Of a stretch of DNA of 64,000 nt, positions 63,904 to 64,000 are shown piece by piece. How positions within the stretch are numbered: position 1 is the stretch's first letter; each line of letters opens with the position of its first letter. Source of the DNA: Nematopogon swammerdamellus (Eukaryota; Arthropoda; Insecta; Lepidoptera; Adelidae); assembly GCA_946902875.1 (NCBI GenBank), contig OX336355.1, positions 7,585,347 to 7,649,346 of the forward strand, written 5' to 3'. The notes beneath the pieces are model-generated. The model was given only the letters and a program-made list of their open reading frames with translations, was not told the DNA's origin and made no database searches. A program made the position numbers and the translations under genes.

Positions 63904-64000
63904 AAGGTAGGTGCCATACCGATGACTTCACTGGATTACTGGCTATTACTGGACTAGAGCAGAACACAACTGACGCTGCTATGGGGCCATCTTACATACA
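63904..64000 (-). mobile_element. SINE family B, cut by the window edge
   Basis: Minus-strand copy: aggtaggtgccataccgatg, then gctgctatggggccatctta, the reverse of the body at 16440-16540. Confidence 0.7.

Overview
The window looks like lepidopteran (moth or butterfly) nuclear DNA. Two multi-exon genes with GT/AG introns sit in AT-rich sequence crowded with SINEs, LINE fragments, hAT-like elements and minisatellites of the kind found in Lepidoptera. Nothing bacterial, organellar or CRISPR-like was seen. The species cannot be named from the sequence alone.

Region 1-29,000 has no gene I can support with confidence. It holds two hAT-type non-autonomous elements with exact 8-bp target duplications (1555-2115, 2624-3128), SINEs (one complete with a tRNA-like head, 16213-16625), 3' fragments of non-LTR retrotransposons (9445-9864, 21467-21850), several tandem repeats (48, ~125, 24, 142 and 71 bp units), a perfect 60-bp inverted repeat (26961-27108), and one small ORF with a signal peptide (27488-27712).

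Region 29,071-49,878 (+) is the main gene: an INF2-type inverted formin (Drosophila form3-like). I assembled 21 coding exons by splice signal and codon phase. They join without a frame break into about 1,504 codons, running from the middle of the N-terminal armadillo/DID (FH3) domain through FH1, FH2 and a DAD/WH2-like segment into a long basic, Ser/Pro/Ala-rich tail. The exons for the start of the protein are missing, and are either upstream in a part I could not read or outside the window. Three exons carry local tandem duplications that each include the 5' splice site: an exon of the armadillo domain (4 copies), the end of the first FH1 exon (2 copies), and an exon after the DAD (about 20 copies, with a 905-bp higher-order duplication). 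Two long palindromes lie within 50 nt upstream of acceptor sites.

Region 50,000-52,500 holds the formin 3' flank and a cluster of inverted tRNA-like SINE heads beside an 87-bp hairpin.

Region 52,574-64,000 (+) holds a second gene, open at the right edge. It encodes an unrecognised secreted protein: a TATA box, a signal-peptide exon, then at least two phase 1-1 exons that repeat a two-cysteine module. Its introns contain a hAT transposase relic, an RTE-like LINE relic, a SINE, a 1.5-kb foldback element with an embedded protein-domain relic, and a LINE (58492 to about 63050, minus strand) with both ORFs open, catalytic residues in place and a 9-bp 3' tail repeat, so it looks like a recent insertion.
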